A stretch of 17,263 nt of DNA from Bradyrhizobium sp. GTDB taxonomy: Bacteria; Pseudomonadota; Alphaproteobacteria; Rhizobiales; Xanthobacteraceae. Location of the stretch: NCBI GenBank assembly GCA_025960445.1, contig JAICIT010000006.1, forward strand, positions 1-17,263, written 5' to 3'. Numbering within the stretch: the first letter of the stretch is position 1; each line of letters starts with the position of its first letter. Under the pieces are notes generated by a model. It did not search any database, was not told the DNA's origin, and saw only the letters and a list, made by a program, of their open reading frames with translations. Of this stretch, positions 7,612 through 15,110 are shown one piece after another. Made by a program: the position numbers and the translations under genes.

Positions 7612-7828
7612 GCATCCGCCTGTGATGATGGCGGTGGGCCGGCCTGCGGCTCACGAAGACTTGGTACGCCGGCGCAGGACGGTTCAGCGCGGCGCGCTGC
7701 TCTTGCAGCCTTGCGTCATAGCCCGGCGAAGGCGTCACCGTAGGCGGCGCGGCGGCGGCAGCAAACATCATCGCCCAGCCGAGTGCCGCGGCGGCGGCAC
7801 TCACTGAAATTGCATGCCTCGACTTCAT
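7598..7828 (-). CDS. Small exported His-rich hypothetical protein
   Basis: A 76-aa protein with a signal-like N terminus (MKSRHAISVSAAAAALGWAMMFAAAAAPP), a proline-containing linker and a basic, histidine-rich end (RRPAHRHHHRRMHDGQ). The start has a near-perfect GGGGAGGAAT Shine-Dalgarno at 7831-7840. It is the first gene of a minus-strand pair with the CAP protein and overlaps its start by 14 bases. The His cluster could bind metal, which is inference only. I know no named family for it. Confidence 0.72.
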   Translation of the reverse strand: MKSRHAISVSAAAAALGWAMMFAAAAAPPTVTPSPGYDARLQEQRAALNRPAPAYQVFVSRRPAHRHHHRRMHDGQ

Positions 7829-7845
7829 CTATTCCTCCCCGCCCC

Positions 7846-7863
7846 GGCCATCGTGGAATGGCC
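7846..7863. promoter_or_regulatory. Palindrome GGCCAT-N6-ATGGCC upstream of the exported pair
   Basis: A perfect 6-bp dyad (7846-7851 and 7858-7863) just upstream of the Shine-Dalgarno of the 76-aa gene. It could be an operator or a leader hairpin; chance is also possible at this GC content. Confidence 0.3.
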
Positions 7864-7884
7864 GCTCACACTCATTCGCCCGTG

Positions 7885-7906
7885 AAAAATTGCCTTTTCA
7901 AGGCAA
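7885..7906 (-). terminator. Intrinsic terminator of the ketopantoate-reductase-family gene
   Basis: On the minus strand a perfect 7-bp stem TTGCCTT/AAGGCAA with a GAA loop (7890-7906) is followed at once by five T (7885-7889), starting 11 bases after the stop at 7918. This is a textbook Rho-independent terminator. It separates this gene from the exported pair downstream, which therefore needs its own promoter. Confidence 0.87.
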
Positions 7907-7917
7907 CCGCAAAAGCA

Positions 7918-8922
7918 TCATTCGGCCCGGATTTGCTGCGGCGTCAGTCCAGGCGAGCCCTTGCCCGCGGCCTCTGCCTGTTTGATCAAGGTAACCACGC
8001 GCCGGGACAGCGGCACTTGAATTCCACGCCGTTCGGCAATCGCGATGATGGCGCCTTGCAGATAGTCGATTTCAGTGCGGCGGCCGCGCTGCAAATCTTC
8101 CCACATTGACGAGCGCGCGTCGGCATCGATCCTCATCGTGCTTCCGAGCAGCGCCGCGAATACCGCGTCGGGCAGCCGCAGCAGATGCGGCATCCAGCCC
8201 GCCGGTATGGGGGTGGACGAGACGGGACGGATGCCTTCCGCGCGTATCACCTGAAGGCCTTCCGCCATCTGGTCGGCGAAGAGCCTGCGCCATGAGCGCT
8301 GTGCGAGCTGCTGGCGAAGCGGCAGATCGCCGAGCGCATTGAGCGCGTTGTTGAGATTGACCAGCAACTTGCCCCATTGCACGCCCGCGATGTCCATCGT
8401 CGAGCGCACTTTCAAACCGGGCACCGAGAGCTGGGCTGCGGTGCCGGCATGGTCCCGTTCGATGATGATATCGCCCGAGGTGGCGCGGTGGAATCGAGCC
8501 TTGCCGTGTGCGACCACATTGAACGGCACCATTCCGCCCAGCACGCGATGGCCGGGCAAACGCGCACGCAGCACCGGCACATTGCTAACGCCGTTCTGCA
8601 GGCTGACGATGACAGCGTCCGCCGGCGCATGGCTCGCAATCACATCCGCAATGGCCGCCGTGTCCGTGCTCTTTACCGTTACCAGCACCGCGCCGGCGTC
8701 GGCGAAGATCGAGGCGTCTTCCGACAGGACGAGCTGGGTGGATGCGATAGTCCGCTCGAGCCCCTCAAAACTGGTCAACCGCAGGCCATTGGCTTCGATC
8801 GCATCTATCACGCGCGGTCGCGCCAACATTGCGACGCGACGCCCCGCCGCTGCGTGCATGCCGCCGACGAAACACCCGATGCTGCCGGCGCCGGCAATGG
8901 CGATAGGTCTATCCAAAATCAT
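7918..8922 (-). CDS. 2-dehydropantoate 2-reductase family (ApbA/PanE-like)
   Basis: NADPH-dependent ketopantoate reductase family protein of 334 aa, usual length about 300-340. The N-terminal Rossmann motif is GAGSIG at 11-16. Family residues line up with the E. coli enzyme: N110 in SLQNGVSN, catalytic K185 in WGKLLVNLNNALNAL, S271/S272 and E284 in SSMWEDLQRGRRTEID. The true PanE reaction reduces 2-dehydropantoate to pantoate for CoA synthesis. Many proteobacteria carry several paralogues acting on other 2-oxo acids, so the substrate is open. I chose ATG 8922 because it places the Rossmann motif normally. An ATG at 9000, with a weak AAGG site, would add 26 residues (MALAARRASAAK...). Probably monocistronic, with an intrinsic terminator behind it. 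Confidence 0.88.
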   Translation of the reverse strand: MILDRPIAIAGAGSIGCFVGGMHAAAGRRVAMLARPRVIDAIEANGLRLTSFEGLERTIASTQLVLSEDASIFADAGAVLVTVKSTDTAAIADVIASHAPADAVIVSLQNGVSNVPVLRARLPGHRVLGGMVPFNVVAHGKARFHRATSGDIIIERDHAGTAAQLSVPGLKVRSTMDIAGVQWGKLLVNLNNALNALGDLPLRQQLAQRSWRRLFADQMAEGLQVIRAEGIRPVSSTPIPAGWMPHLLRLPDAVFAALLGSTMRIDADARSSMWEDLQRGRRTEIDYLQGAIIAIAERRGIQVPLSRRVVTLIKQAEAAGKGSPGLTPQQIRAE

Positions 8923-9070
8923 TGCGCGTGGTCCGCTTTCCTTGCCAAAGCTTCGATAGCAGAGTTTCGCCGCCGATGCCCGCCGCGCTGCCAGGGCCAT
9001 CGAGCCGCCTTGTAACGGTCATGGCAGGTCCTTATGTTTTTGCCCGGGCAGCATTCGGCAGGAGCAAGCA

Positions 9071-9631
9071 ATGGGTTTACTCGATGTACTCAACGGAATG
9101 CAGCAGGGGCCGCGTGGTCCAGGCAATCCCGGCACCCAGAGCAGCGGCGGCATGTCGCCAATGACGATGGCGATCCTTGGACTGCTCGCCTGGAAGGCAA
9201 TCAAGCATTTCAGCGGCAACCAGCCGAACGCCACGGCCGGATCGGCGCCATCATCGGGCAATTCCGCCGGGGGCGGAATGGGCGGAGGTCTCGGCGATGT
9301 CCTCAAGGGCGGGCTCGGCGGCCTGCTCGCAGGCGGCGCGGCGGGAAGCGTCATCAGCGGTGGGCTTGGCGACCTGCTCAAGCAGTTCCAGCAGCATGGT
9401 CAGGGCGACGCGGCCAACTCATGGGTCAGCAACGGTCCGAACAAGCAGATTTCACCTGACGATCTCGGCCGTGCCTTGGGCGCCGATCAACTCAATGCGC
9501 TTTCGGCACAGAGCGGCCTGTCGCGCGACGAATTGCTCGCCGGGTTGAGTCGGCATCTGCCCGAAGTCGTCAATCATTTAACCCCCGATGGCCGCCTGCC
9601 AAGCGAGGACGAAGTGGCGGGCCGGATCTGA
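9071..9631 (+). CDS. YidB family (DUF937) protein
   Basis: A 186-aa protein of the YidB family. It begins MGLLDVLNGM, has a short hydrophobic stretch (MTMAILGLLAWKAI), a glycine-rich middle (about 65-100, GGGMGGGLGDVLKGGLGGLLAGG), and the conserved C-terminal half (LLKQFQQHGQGDAANSWVSNGPNKQISPDDLGRALG...LSRDELLAGLSRHLPEVVNHLTPDGRLPSEDEV). The family's function is not established; it is often found near envelope or stress genes. A good Shine-Dalgarno (GGAG, 9060-9063) precedes the ATG. A small membrane stress protein follows 54 bases downstream on the same strand. Confidence 0.88.
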   Translation: MGLLDVLNGMQQGPRGPGNPGTQSSGGMSPMTMAILGLLAWKAIKHFSGNQPNATAGSAPSSGNSAGGGMGGGLGDVLKGGLGGLLAGGAAGSVISGGLGDLLKQFQQHGQGDAANSWVSNGPNKQISPDDLGRALGADQLNALSAQSGLSRDELLAGLSRHLPEVVNHLTPDGRLPSEDEVAGRI

Positions 9632-9685
9632 GGCCAGCAGCAGCAAAGTTTCAATCGGTGTTCTTTTCAGGAAAGGACTGCAATC

Positions 9686-9964
9686 ATGAGCGGCATTCTT
9701 TGGGTGATCATCGTTGGCTTTGTCGCAGGAATCATCGCGCGGTTGCTGTCGCCGGGACCTAACAATCCGAGCGGATTTATTCTGACCACCGTGCTCGGTA
9801 TCGCCGGCGCCTTTCTCGCGACATTTGTGGGCCAGGCCATCGGCCATTACGGTCCCAATCAGGGCGCGGGCTTCATCACCGCCACCATCGGCGCGCTGGT
9901 GGTGCTGTTCATCTGGAACCGGCTGGTGGCGAGCGGGACGATTTCAGACGTGGGCCGAAGGTGA
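9686..9964 (+). CDS. GlsB/YeaQ/YmgE family stress-response membrane protein
   Basis: A 92-aa inner-membrane protein, almost entirely hydrophobic, with about three membrane segments (residues 4-22, 30-50 and 61-82). The family signature is visible at the start (ILWVIIVGFVAGIIARLLSPG) and in GFILTTVLGIAGAFLATFVG. Members are often called transglycosylase-associated proteins and are induced by stress, but the molecular role is unknown. The Shine-Dalgarno AGGAAAGGA is clear. It probably shares a transcript with the YidB gene and ends 23 bases from the convergent SDR gene. Confidence 0.88.
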   Translation: MSGILWVIIVGFVAGIIARLLSPGPNNPSGFILTTVLGIAGAFLATFVGQAIGHYGPNQGAGFITATIGALVVLFIWNRLVASGTISDVGRR

Positions 9965-9987
9965 CGAGGCGGCAGTGAATCGCTCGC

Positions 9988-10770
9988 TCACGTAATCAGA
10001 TGCAGTCCGGCATCCATCCGCACGATCTCGCCGGTCATGTTGCTCGACTGCGGCGTGGCGAGAAAGCACACTAGCGCGGCGATATCCTGCGCTGACGAAG
10101 CAACCTTGAGCGGCACCCTCGCGATCACGTTGTCGCGCACTTGCTTGGCGGCTTCCTCGCCGCGCCCCTTGGTGAACCAGGGCGTGTCGATATAACCAGG
10201 ACAAACGGTGTTGACCCGGATCAGCGGCGCCAGCGCACGCGCCAGCGAGAGCGTGATGGTGTTCAGCGCGCCCTTGCTCGCGGCATAGGCGACCGACGAA
10301 CCGATGCCGCTAATCCCCGCGACCGATGACACGTTGACCACGGCCGAAGCGCGCCCCGAGGCTTTCGCGCCGGCTTCCAGCAGAGCCCGCGCCGCGCGCA
10401 CCATCTGGAACGGGCCGATCGTATTCACGCCGAACAACCGTTGAAAATCCTCTGCGGACAATCCGTCGAGATTGCCGTGTGCCATGTGCTTGGTGGTGCC
10501 GGCATTATTGACCAGGGCATCGAGGCGCCCCCAAGGGGCCGCCGCTGCAACGATTTTCCTGCAGTCGTCGTCGCGCGATACATCGCCCTGCACCACGACG
10601 ACCTCGCCACCCACTGAGCGGCAAGCGTCCGCGGTCTGTTCGGCTTCCTTTTTGCTGGAGGAATAATTGACGACAATCCGCGCCCCGCTCTTGGCAAGGA
10701 TAGAAGCAGTAGCCGCTCCTAGTCCGGACGCCGAGCCGGTTACGATCGCGCATAAACCATCCCCAGACAT
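9988..10770 (-). CDS. SDR-family NAD(P)-dependent oxidoreductase
   Basis: Classical short-chain dehydrogenase/reductase of 260 aa, cytoplasmic. It has TGSASGLG cofactor loop at 11-18, NNAG at 88-91, the tetrad N116, S149 (NVSSVAG), Y162 and K166 (YAASK), and VNTVCPGYIDTP at 186-197. FabG-like proteins of this kind oxidise or reduce hydroxyl/keto groups. Beside acyl-CoA dehydrogenases and crotonases it would fit a 3-hydroxyacyl-CoA dehydrogenase step, which is inference. The start is ATG 10770: the GAGGA at 10777-10781 is six bases upstream of it, whereas an ATG at 10776 would touch that site directly. It is divergent from the acyl-CoA dehydrogenase operon across a 277-base spacer. Confidence 0.9.
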   Translation of the reverse strand: MSGDGLCAIVTGSASGLGAATASILAKSGARIVVNYSSSKKEAEQTADACRSVGGEVVVVQGDVSRDDDCRKIVAAAAPWGRLDALVNNAGTTKHMAHGNLDGLSAEDFQRLFGVNTIGPFQMVRAARALLEAGAKASGRASAVVNVSSVAGISGIGSSVAYAASKGALNTITLSLARALAPLIRVNTVCPGYIDTPWFTKGRGEEAAKQVRDNVIARVPLKVASSAQDIAALVCFLATPQSSNMTGEIVRMDAGLHLIT

Positions 10771-10776
10771 CCGCAT

Positions 10777-10781
10777 TCCTC
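10777..10781 (-). promoter_or_regulatory. Shine-Dalgarno GAGGA deciding the SDR start
   Basis: On the minus strand GAGGA is followed by ATGCGG and then ATG at 10770. The six-base spacing favours the second ATG over the one directly abutting the site. Confidence 0.6.
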
Positions 10782-10802
10782 ATGTGATTTCAGCCAAGCC
10801 CG

Positions 10803-10831
10803 CCGCCGGCGATCTAGCATATCGCCTGCGG
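10803..10831. promoter_or_regulatory. 29-bp imperfect dyad upstream of the SDR gene
   Basis: CCGC-C-GGCGAT, seven bases, ATCGCC-T-GCGG: ten paired bases with one central mismatch, 33 bases before the SDR start. Its size and place suit an operator of a dimeric repressor (for example TetR type) or a leader hairpin. No cognate regulator is in the window. Confidence 0.4.
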
Positions 10832-10944
10832 AAAGGCGCGCAAATCGCCAAACTCCGTTGCGCGGAATTAGTGCTTCGGCCAGCCCCCGCATACCGCCCG
10901 CGCAGAGCGCCTTGCGGTCAACGCTTGTCATGGCGATGGCTTTT

Positions 10945-10957
10945 CCTCATCATGAGG
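10945..10957. promoter_or_regulatory. Perfect palindrome CCTCATCATGAGG before the acyl-CoA dehydrogenase operon
   Basis: A 13-bp dyad with a central C, about 90 bases upstream of the GTG start at 11048, flanked by A/T-rich CTTTT on the left and AAGAAAAG on the right. It is a candidate operator for the plus-strand operon. Confidence 0.38.
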
Positions 10958-11047
10958 TGCAAGAAAAGCGCGCAGTTGGCTCGGGCTGAAGCCGCCCGAC
11001 AGATTGGACTGCGCACGAAAAGCCGAGAATGAAAGCTGGGGAACGCT

Positions 11048-12112
11048 GTGGCGGAGAGTGATAATATCGTCGCCGAGACCGCGGAAAAAATATTCGCCGA
11101 TCTCGCCGACGCCCAAACCATTAACTCGGACAAGAAGGGCAATTGGAAAGCGCCGCTATGGAAGGCGCTGAGCGAGGCCGGCTTGCCGCTGTCATGGGTG
11201 CCTGAGAGTTGCGGCGGTTCCGGCGCCAGCCTGGCCGAAGGCTTTAGCGTCTTGAGCGCGGCCGGCCGTTTCGCGGTGGCCGTACCGCTCGCCGAGACCA
11301 TGCTGGCGGGGTGGCTGCTGTCGCTCGCAAAGATCGCATCGCCCGAGGGTCCGATGACGGTGGCGCCCGCAAGCCCCAAGGACCGCATCACGCTCAATGC
11401 CGACGGCACATTATCCGGACGCGCGCGAGACGTTCCCTTCGCCAAGGAGGCCAAGCATATCGCAGTGCTGGCGCATGGCTCGAGCGGTTTGTCGATCGCG
11501 CTGGTTGATGCCGCGGGCTGCGGCATCGAGGCCGGACTAAATCTCGCCAGCGATCCCAGCGATACTGTCACGCTCAACAATATCCAGCCGGTCGCGATCG
11601 CGCCGGCGCCGGGGCAATTTAATCAGTCGCAGTTGATGCTGATGGGCGGGGTTGCGCGAAGCCTGCAGATCGCGGGCAGTCTTGAATCAATGCTTGAGGT
11701 CAGCGTGCGCTACTCGAATGAGCGCGTCGCATTCGAGAAGAAGATCTCGAAATTCCAGGCCGTGCAGCACAATCTGGCAAGACTCGCCGGCGAATCGGCC
11801 GCGGCATTGGCAGCGGCGACATCGGCCGCCGATGCGATCGCCAACTGCAAGACATTCGATGACGAGGTGTTCCTCGAGGCGGCGTCGGCGAAAATCCGCT
11901 GTTCCGAAGCCGCCGAAAAGGGTTCGGCGATCGCCCACCAGGTGCACGGCGCGATCGGCTTCACCATAGAGCACATCCTGCATCGCTATACGTTGCGCGC
12001 ACTGGCGTGGCGTGACGATTTCGGATCCGAGAGCTACTGGGCCGTGGAACTGGGCAAGCTCGTCGCCGCGCGCGGAGCCGACGAGCTATGGCCGCTGGTG
12101 GCGTCGCGTTGA
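11048..12112 (+). CDS. Acyl-CoA dehydrogenase family protein, likely non-catalytic partner subunit
   Basis: A 354-aa acyl-CoA dehydrogenase-fold protein, shorter than the usual 380-400. The N-terminal helical domain (LWKALSEAGLPLSWVPESCGGSG) and C-terminal helical domain (YSNERVAFEKKISKFQAVQHNLARLAGE; HQVHGAIGFTIEHILHRYTLRALAWRDDFG) are recognisable. The middle beta domain is reduced and lacks the SEPxxGSD-type motif seen in the next gene. Such divergent short members often pair with a full-length neighbour, as in the heterotetrameric dehydrogenases of sterol and bile-acid side-chain degradation. It starts at GTG 11048 with GGGGA a few bases upstream; an ATG at 11029 is out of frame. First gene of a three-gene plus-strand operon, 61 bases before the second dehydrogenase. 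Confidence 0.87.
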   Translation: MAESDNIVAETAEKIFADLADAQTINSDKKGNWKAPLWKALSEAGLPLSWVPESCGGSGASLAEGFSVLSAAGRFAVAVPLAETMLAGWLLSLAKIASPEGPMTVAPASPKDRITLNADGTLSGRARDVPFAKEAKHIAVLAHGSSGLSIALVDAAGCGIEAGLNLASDPSDTVTLNNIQPVAIAPAPGQFNQSQLMLMGGVARSLQIAGSLESMLEVSVRYSNERVAFEKKISKFQAVQHNLARLAGESAAALAAATSAADAIANCKTFDDEVFLEAASAKIRCSEAAEKGSAIAHQVHGAIGFTIEHILHRYTLRALAWRDDFGSESYWAVELGKLVAARGADELWPLVASR

Positions 12113-12173
12113 GCATGCCCGTCAAAAAGCTTCGCATAAGATTTTTTAATTCCATCCGCGACGAGATTTTGAA

Positions 12174-13334
12174 ATGACCGCAGCCCTTCGTTTCGACCCG
12201 ATCCGTCTCCCCCCCGAATGCGAAAAGCTGCGCAAGGAAGTGCGCGCGTTTCTCGCTGAGGAAATCGGCGCCGGCACGTTCGATCCGCACAAACCAAATC
12301 GTGAGGACGCCGACGCGCGGGAATTCAGCCGTCGCGTCGGGCAACGCGGCTGGCTCGGCATGACTTGGCCGAAGAAATATGGCGGCCACGAGCGTTCATT
12401 CCTCGAGCGCTATGTGGTGACCGAGGAAATGCGCGTCGCCAACGCGCCGACAAGGCGTTTCTTTGTGGCCGACCGCCAGAGCGGGCCGGTGCTTTTGAAG
12501 TACGCGCCCGAGCATATCAAGATGGATATCCTGCCGCGCATCTGCCGCGGCGAGGTTTGTTTCTCGATCGGTATGAGCGAGCCTAATTCCGGCTCCGATC
12601 TGTTCGCGGCCAAGACCAAGGCGACCAAGACCGACGGCGGCTGGCTCATCAACGGCACCAAGATCTGGACCTCATCGGCGCACATCGCCGATTACATGAT
12701 CGCGATTTTCCGCACCTCGCCCCCGACCAAGGAAAACCGCCGGCACGGCCTCACGCAATTCCTGGTCGACATGAAAACGCCGGGGATCAAGGTCAACCCG
12801 ATCGGCCAGATTACCGGCCAATTCGAATTCAACGAGGTGGTATTCACCGACGCTTTCATGCCCGACGATCACGTTCTCGGCGAGATCGACGGCGCCTGGA
12901 AACAGGCGACCAGCGAACTAGCCTATGAACGCAGCGGGCCGGAGCGGTTTCTCGAAACTTATTACGTCCTGACCGAGCTGGTTCGCGCGGTCGGATCGAA
13001 GCCGGACACCCGCAGCGCCGAAGGCATCGGCAGGCTGGTCGCGCAGCTTCACACCATGCGACGGATGTCGGTGTCGGTTGCCGGCATGCTGCAAGCCGGG
13101 AAGGAGCCGGTGGTCGAAGCTTCGATCGTCAAGGACATCGGCACGGTATGGGAACAGCAACTGCCGCATCGGGTCCGTGACCTCGCGGCGTTCGTCGATC
13201 CCGACGCTTCCAACCACGAAACGCTGGAAAAGCAGTTATCATTCGCGATCAAGACCGCGCCGAAGCTCACCATTCAGGGCGGCACCACGGAGGTGTTGCG
13301 AGGCATCATTGCGCGCGGGCTTGGCCTCCGCTAG
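12174..13334 (+). CDS. Acyl-CoA dehydrogenase (full-length, FAD-dependent)
   Basis: An FAD enzyme of 386 aa that introduces a 2,3-double bond into an acyl-CoA. It has the flavin/substrate signature FSIGMSEPNSGSDL (about 137-150), NGTKIWTSSAH, and the C-terminal IQGGTTEVLRGIIARGLGLR. E252 in LAYERSGPERF lies where the catalytic base sits in the FadE26/FadE34-like group; this is by visual alignment. The ATG at 12174 has only a weak upstream site (GACGAGA). With the short homologue just upstream it may form an alpha2beta2 complex. Chain length and ring type of the substrate are not readable. The crotonase-fold gene follows 60 bases later. Confidence 0.92.
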   Translation: MTAALRFDPIRLPPECEKLRKEVRAFLAEEIGAGTFDPHKPNREDADAREFSRRVGQRGWLGMTWPKKYGGHERSFLERYVVTEEMRVANAPTRRFFVADRQSGPVLLKYAPEHIKMDILPRICRGEVCFSIGMSEPNSGSDLFAAKTKATKTDGGWLINGTKIWTSSAHIADYMIAIFRTSPPTKENRRHGLTQFLVDMKTPGIKVNPIGQITGQFEFNEVVFTDAFMPDDHVLGEIDGAWKQATSELAYERSGPERFLETYYVLTELVRAVGSKPDTRSAEGIGRLVAQLHTMRRMSVSVAGMLQAGKEPVVEASIVKDIGTVWEQQLPHRVRDLAAFVDPDASNHETLEKQLSFAIKTAPKLTIQGGTTEVLRGIIARGLGLR

Positions 13335-13384
13335 CCAGGTTCCTCCGCGGCACGCGCACCGGGATTTCGCAATTCGTCTCAATC

Positions 13385-13389
13385 GAGGA
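13385..13389 (+). promoter_or_regulatory. Shine-Dalgarno GAGGA deciding the crotonase start
   Basis: GAGGA, then five bases, then ATG 13395. The alternative ATG at 13389 overlaps the site itself and is unlikely. Confidence 0.55.
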
Positions 13390-13394
13390 TGACC

Positions 13395-14201
13395 ATGAGC
13401 AAGTTTACGGATATTGGTGTCGAAAAAATCGGGCATGTCGGCACCATCGAAATCCAGCGACCGCCGCTGAATTTTTTCGACATCTCGCTGATCAATCAGA
13501 TCGCCGATGCGCTGGAGGAATTCGATCGCGACATCGAGATCCGCTCCTCGGTGCTCGCCGCGCAAGGCAAGGCGTTCTGCGCGGGCGCCAATTTCAATGA
13601 TCCGGCGCGGCAGGAGCAGGAGGCGCGCGCCGCCAAGGGCGACCCGGCTGATAGCCTCGGGCAGATCAACCATCTCTACGTCCAGGCGGTGCGGATTTTC
13701 CGCAACAAGAAGCCGATCGTCGCGGCGGTTCACGGTGCCGCCATTGGCGGTGGATTGGGCCTTGCCGTATCGGCGGATTTCCGCGTCACCTGCCCCGAGG
13801 CGCGATTTGCCGCCAACTTCACCAAGCTCGGCTTTCATCCGGGATTTGGGTTGACCGCGACGCTTCCAGAACTGGTCGGCAAGAACAACGCCGAATTGAT
13901 TTTCTACACCAGCCGCCGGGTCACCGGCGAGGACGCGACACGAATGGGGCTCGCTAACGTCTGTGTGCCGCAGGATCAGGTGCGAGCCGAGGCGATGAAG
14001 CTGGCCCAGGAAATCGCCGAATGCTCGCCGCTTGGTCTGCTCTCGACCCGGGCCACCATGCGCGCGGGTCTCGCCGATCGCGTCCTCGCCGCCACCAATC
14101 ACGAATTGGCGGAACAAAGCCGACTGCGCGCGACCGAGGATTTCAAGGAGGGCGTCAAGGCAACCGCGGAGCGCCGGGTCGCGAATTTCAAGGGCCGATA
14201 A
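13395..14201 (+). CDS. Enoyl-CoA hydratase/isomerase family protein
   Basis: Crotonase-fold protein of 268 aa. The two oxyanion-hole segments are present: FCAGANFND (61-69) and HGAAIGGGLGLAVSADFRV (113-131). The two glutamates of true enoyl-CoA hydratases are not: by alignment G122 and F142 occupy the positions of rat E144 and E164. It may therefore be an isomerase, a hydrolase, or a ring-opening/retro-Claisen type enzyme rather than a simple hydratase. The FHPGFGLTATLPELVG stretch (147-162) marks a subgroup common in soil alphaproteobacteria. Start ATG 13395 is set by GAGGA. Last gene of the acyl-CoA dehydrogenase operon, so it probably acts on their product. Confidence 0.9.
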   Translation: MSKFTDIGVEKIGHVGTIEIQRPPLNFFDISLINQIADALEEFDRDIEIRSSVLAAQGKAFCAGANFNDPARQEQEARAAKGDPADSLGQINHLYVQAVRIFRNKKPIVAAVHGAAIGGGLGLAVSADFRVTCPEARFAANFTKLGFHPGFGLTATLPELVGKNNAELIFYTSRRVTGEDATRMGLANVCVPQDQVRAEAMKLAQEIAECSPLGLLSTRATMRAGLADRVLAATNHELAEQSRLRATEDFKEGVKATAERRVANFKGR

Positions 14202-14257
14202 TTCTTCGCGCCCTCCCGGCTACGCGGAGCGCAAGCAGTCCGCAGTCGCGCACGGTC

Positions 14258-14291
14258 TTTGCGAGGAGCGGAGCGAACGAAGCAATCCACT
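14258..14291. repeat. Dispersed extragenic repeat of Bradyrhizobium/Rhodopseudomonas type
   Basis: TTTGCGAGGAGCGGAGCG followed by AACGAAGCAATCCACTC. I recognise the pattern GCGAGGAGCGAAGCGACGAAGCAATCCA as a highly repeated intergenic sequence in these genomes; this copy varies slightly. It sits in the 130-base gap between two convergent operons, a typical place. Its function is not known to me. Confidence 0.7.
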
Positions 14292-14331
14292 CTTCCCGCT
14301 GCTCCATGAATTGCGTTCGTAGCGACGAGAT

Positions 14332-15093
14332 TCACGACAGATGAAATGTCACCCCGCCGAGCACAAACGAATTACCTGACACCGCATAGCCTCTGGATCT
14401 GGCGGCCTCGCGCACGCTAGCGACATCGCCAACCCGGAACGTCAGCGCACTCATCAAATCGCTCTCGCCCGTGACAAAACGGAAGACACAATTGGGAAGC
14501 CTGAGTTCGGGCTCGCCGTTTTTATCTTTGCCAACGGGAATGCCGATGATCTTGCCCCAGTGCTCGGCCAATTGCCGTGGCCCCGGACTTTCCATTTCAA
14601 CGGCAGTCAAAACTTGCGTCACGTCTTTGCGGATGGATTTCTGCCACTCCGGGCCGGCCGGAGGATAGGGCCCGAGAATGTCGTCGCTACCCGCGGTGTG
14701 GTTGAACTCGATAAAGGCAGCGCGGCAATCGCGCGGATGCAACTGCACGCCATGATAGGGCGCGTGATCGATGATGTTGGCGATGCGTACGCCCATCTCC
14801 CTGGCGCGCCGTCCGCGCTCGTCCGGATCGTCGCAGCAAAAAATCGCCATGTAGCCGCCGCGACCACCGGTCTTGTGGAGAAAACGGCCGGCCGCGGTGC
14901 CCTGTTGAATCGGCGCGACCACCTCCAGCAGGATGGTGTCGACCGGCAGCAACGCGTTCTCCAGACCATATTTGGCGACGTTACCGTCGCGGTAACAGAC
15001 GTTCAGCCCCATGATGTCAGCGATATCACTGATCACCGGCTCCAGATGCGGCGCCACCAGACAGATTTGCCGCAGCCGGACGTAGCTCGCCAT
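14332..15093 (-). CDS. VOC-superfamily (glyoxalase-like domain) protein
   Basis: A 253-aa cytoplasmic protein built of two beta-alpha-beta-beta-beta modules of the vicinal oxygen chelate fold. The first begins VRLRQICLVAPHLEPVISDIADIMGL. Possible metal ligands are the Glu in ILLEVVAP, the His in YHGVQLHP and the Glu in AAFIEFNHT; the second module starts near TQVLTAVEMESP. The fold covers dioxygenases, epimerases (methylmalonyl-CoA type) and lyases, so the reaction is open. Next to CoA-ester genes, an epimerase or ring-modifying role is conceivable. I chose ATG 15093, which starts the domain directly; an upstream frame to 15282 would run through an extragenic repeat into the preceding gene. 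Last gene of a minus-strand operon. Confidence 0.82.
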   Translation of the reverse strand: MASYVRLRQICLVAPHLEPVISDIADIMGLNVCYRDGNVAKYGLENALLPVDTILLEVVAPIQQGTAAGRFLHKTGGRGGYMAIFCCDDPDERGRRAREMGVRIANIIDHAPYHGVQLHPRDCRAAFIEFNHTAGSDDILGPYPPAGPEWQKSIRKDVTQVLTAVEMESPGPRQLAEHWGKIIGIPVGKDKNGEPELRLPNCVFRFVTGESDLMSALTFRVGDVASVREAARSRGYAVSGNSFVLGGVTFHLS

Positions 15094-15110
15094 CTCGGTA
15101 ACCCCAATTA

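Noticed and set aside
8339..9015. Two long plus-strand frames opposite the reductase gene
   Set aside because: High-GC shadows: low-complexity Arg/Ala/Ser-rich translation with no motifs, antisense to a clear family member.
9019..9381. Proline-rich minus-strand frame opposite the YidB gene
   Set aside because: The proline runs are the mirror image of the glycine codons in YidB, with no independent support.
10740..10931. 63-aa minus-strand frame upstream of and overlapping the SDR start
   Set aside because: No Shine-Dalgarno or homology, and it runs across the divergent regulatory spacer into the SDR start.
12124..12147. A/T-rich imperfect hairpin between the two acyl-CoA dehydrogenase genes
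   Set aside because: The AAAAAGCTT / AAGATTTTT pairing has a mismatch and is very weak, and the genes look like one operon.
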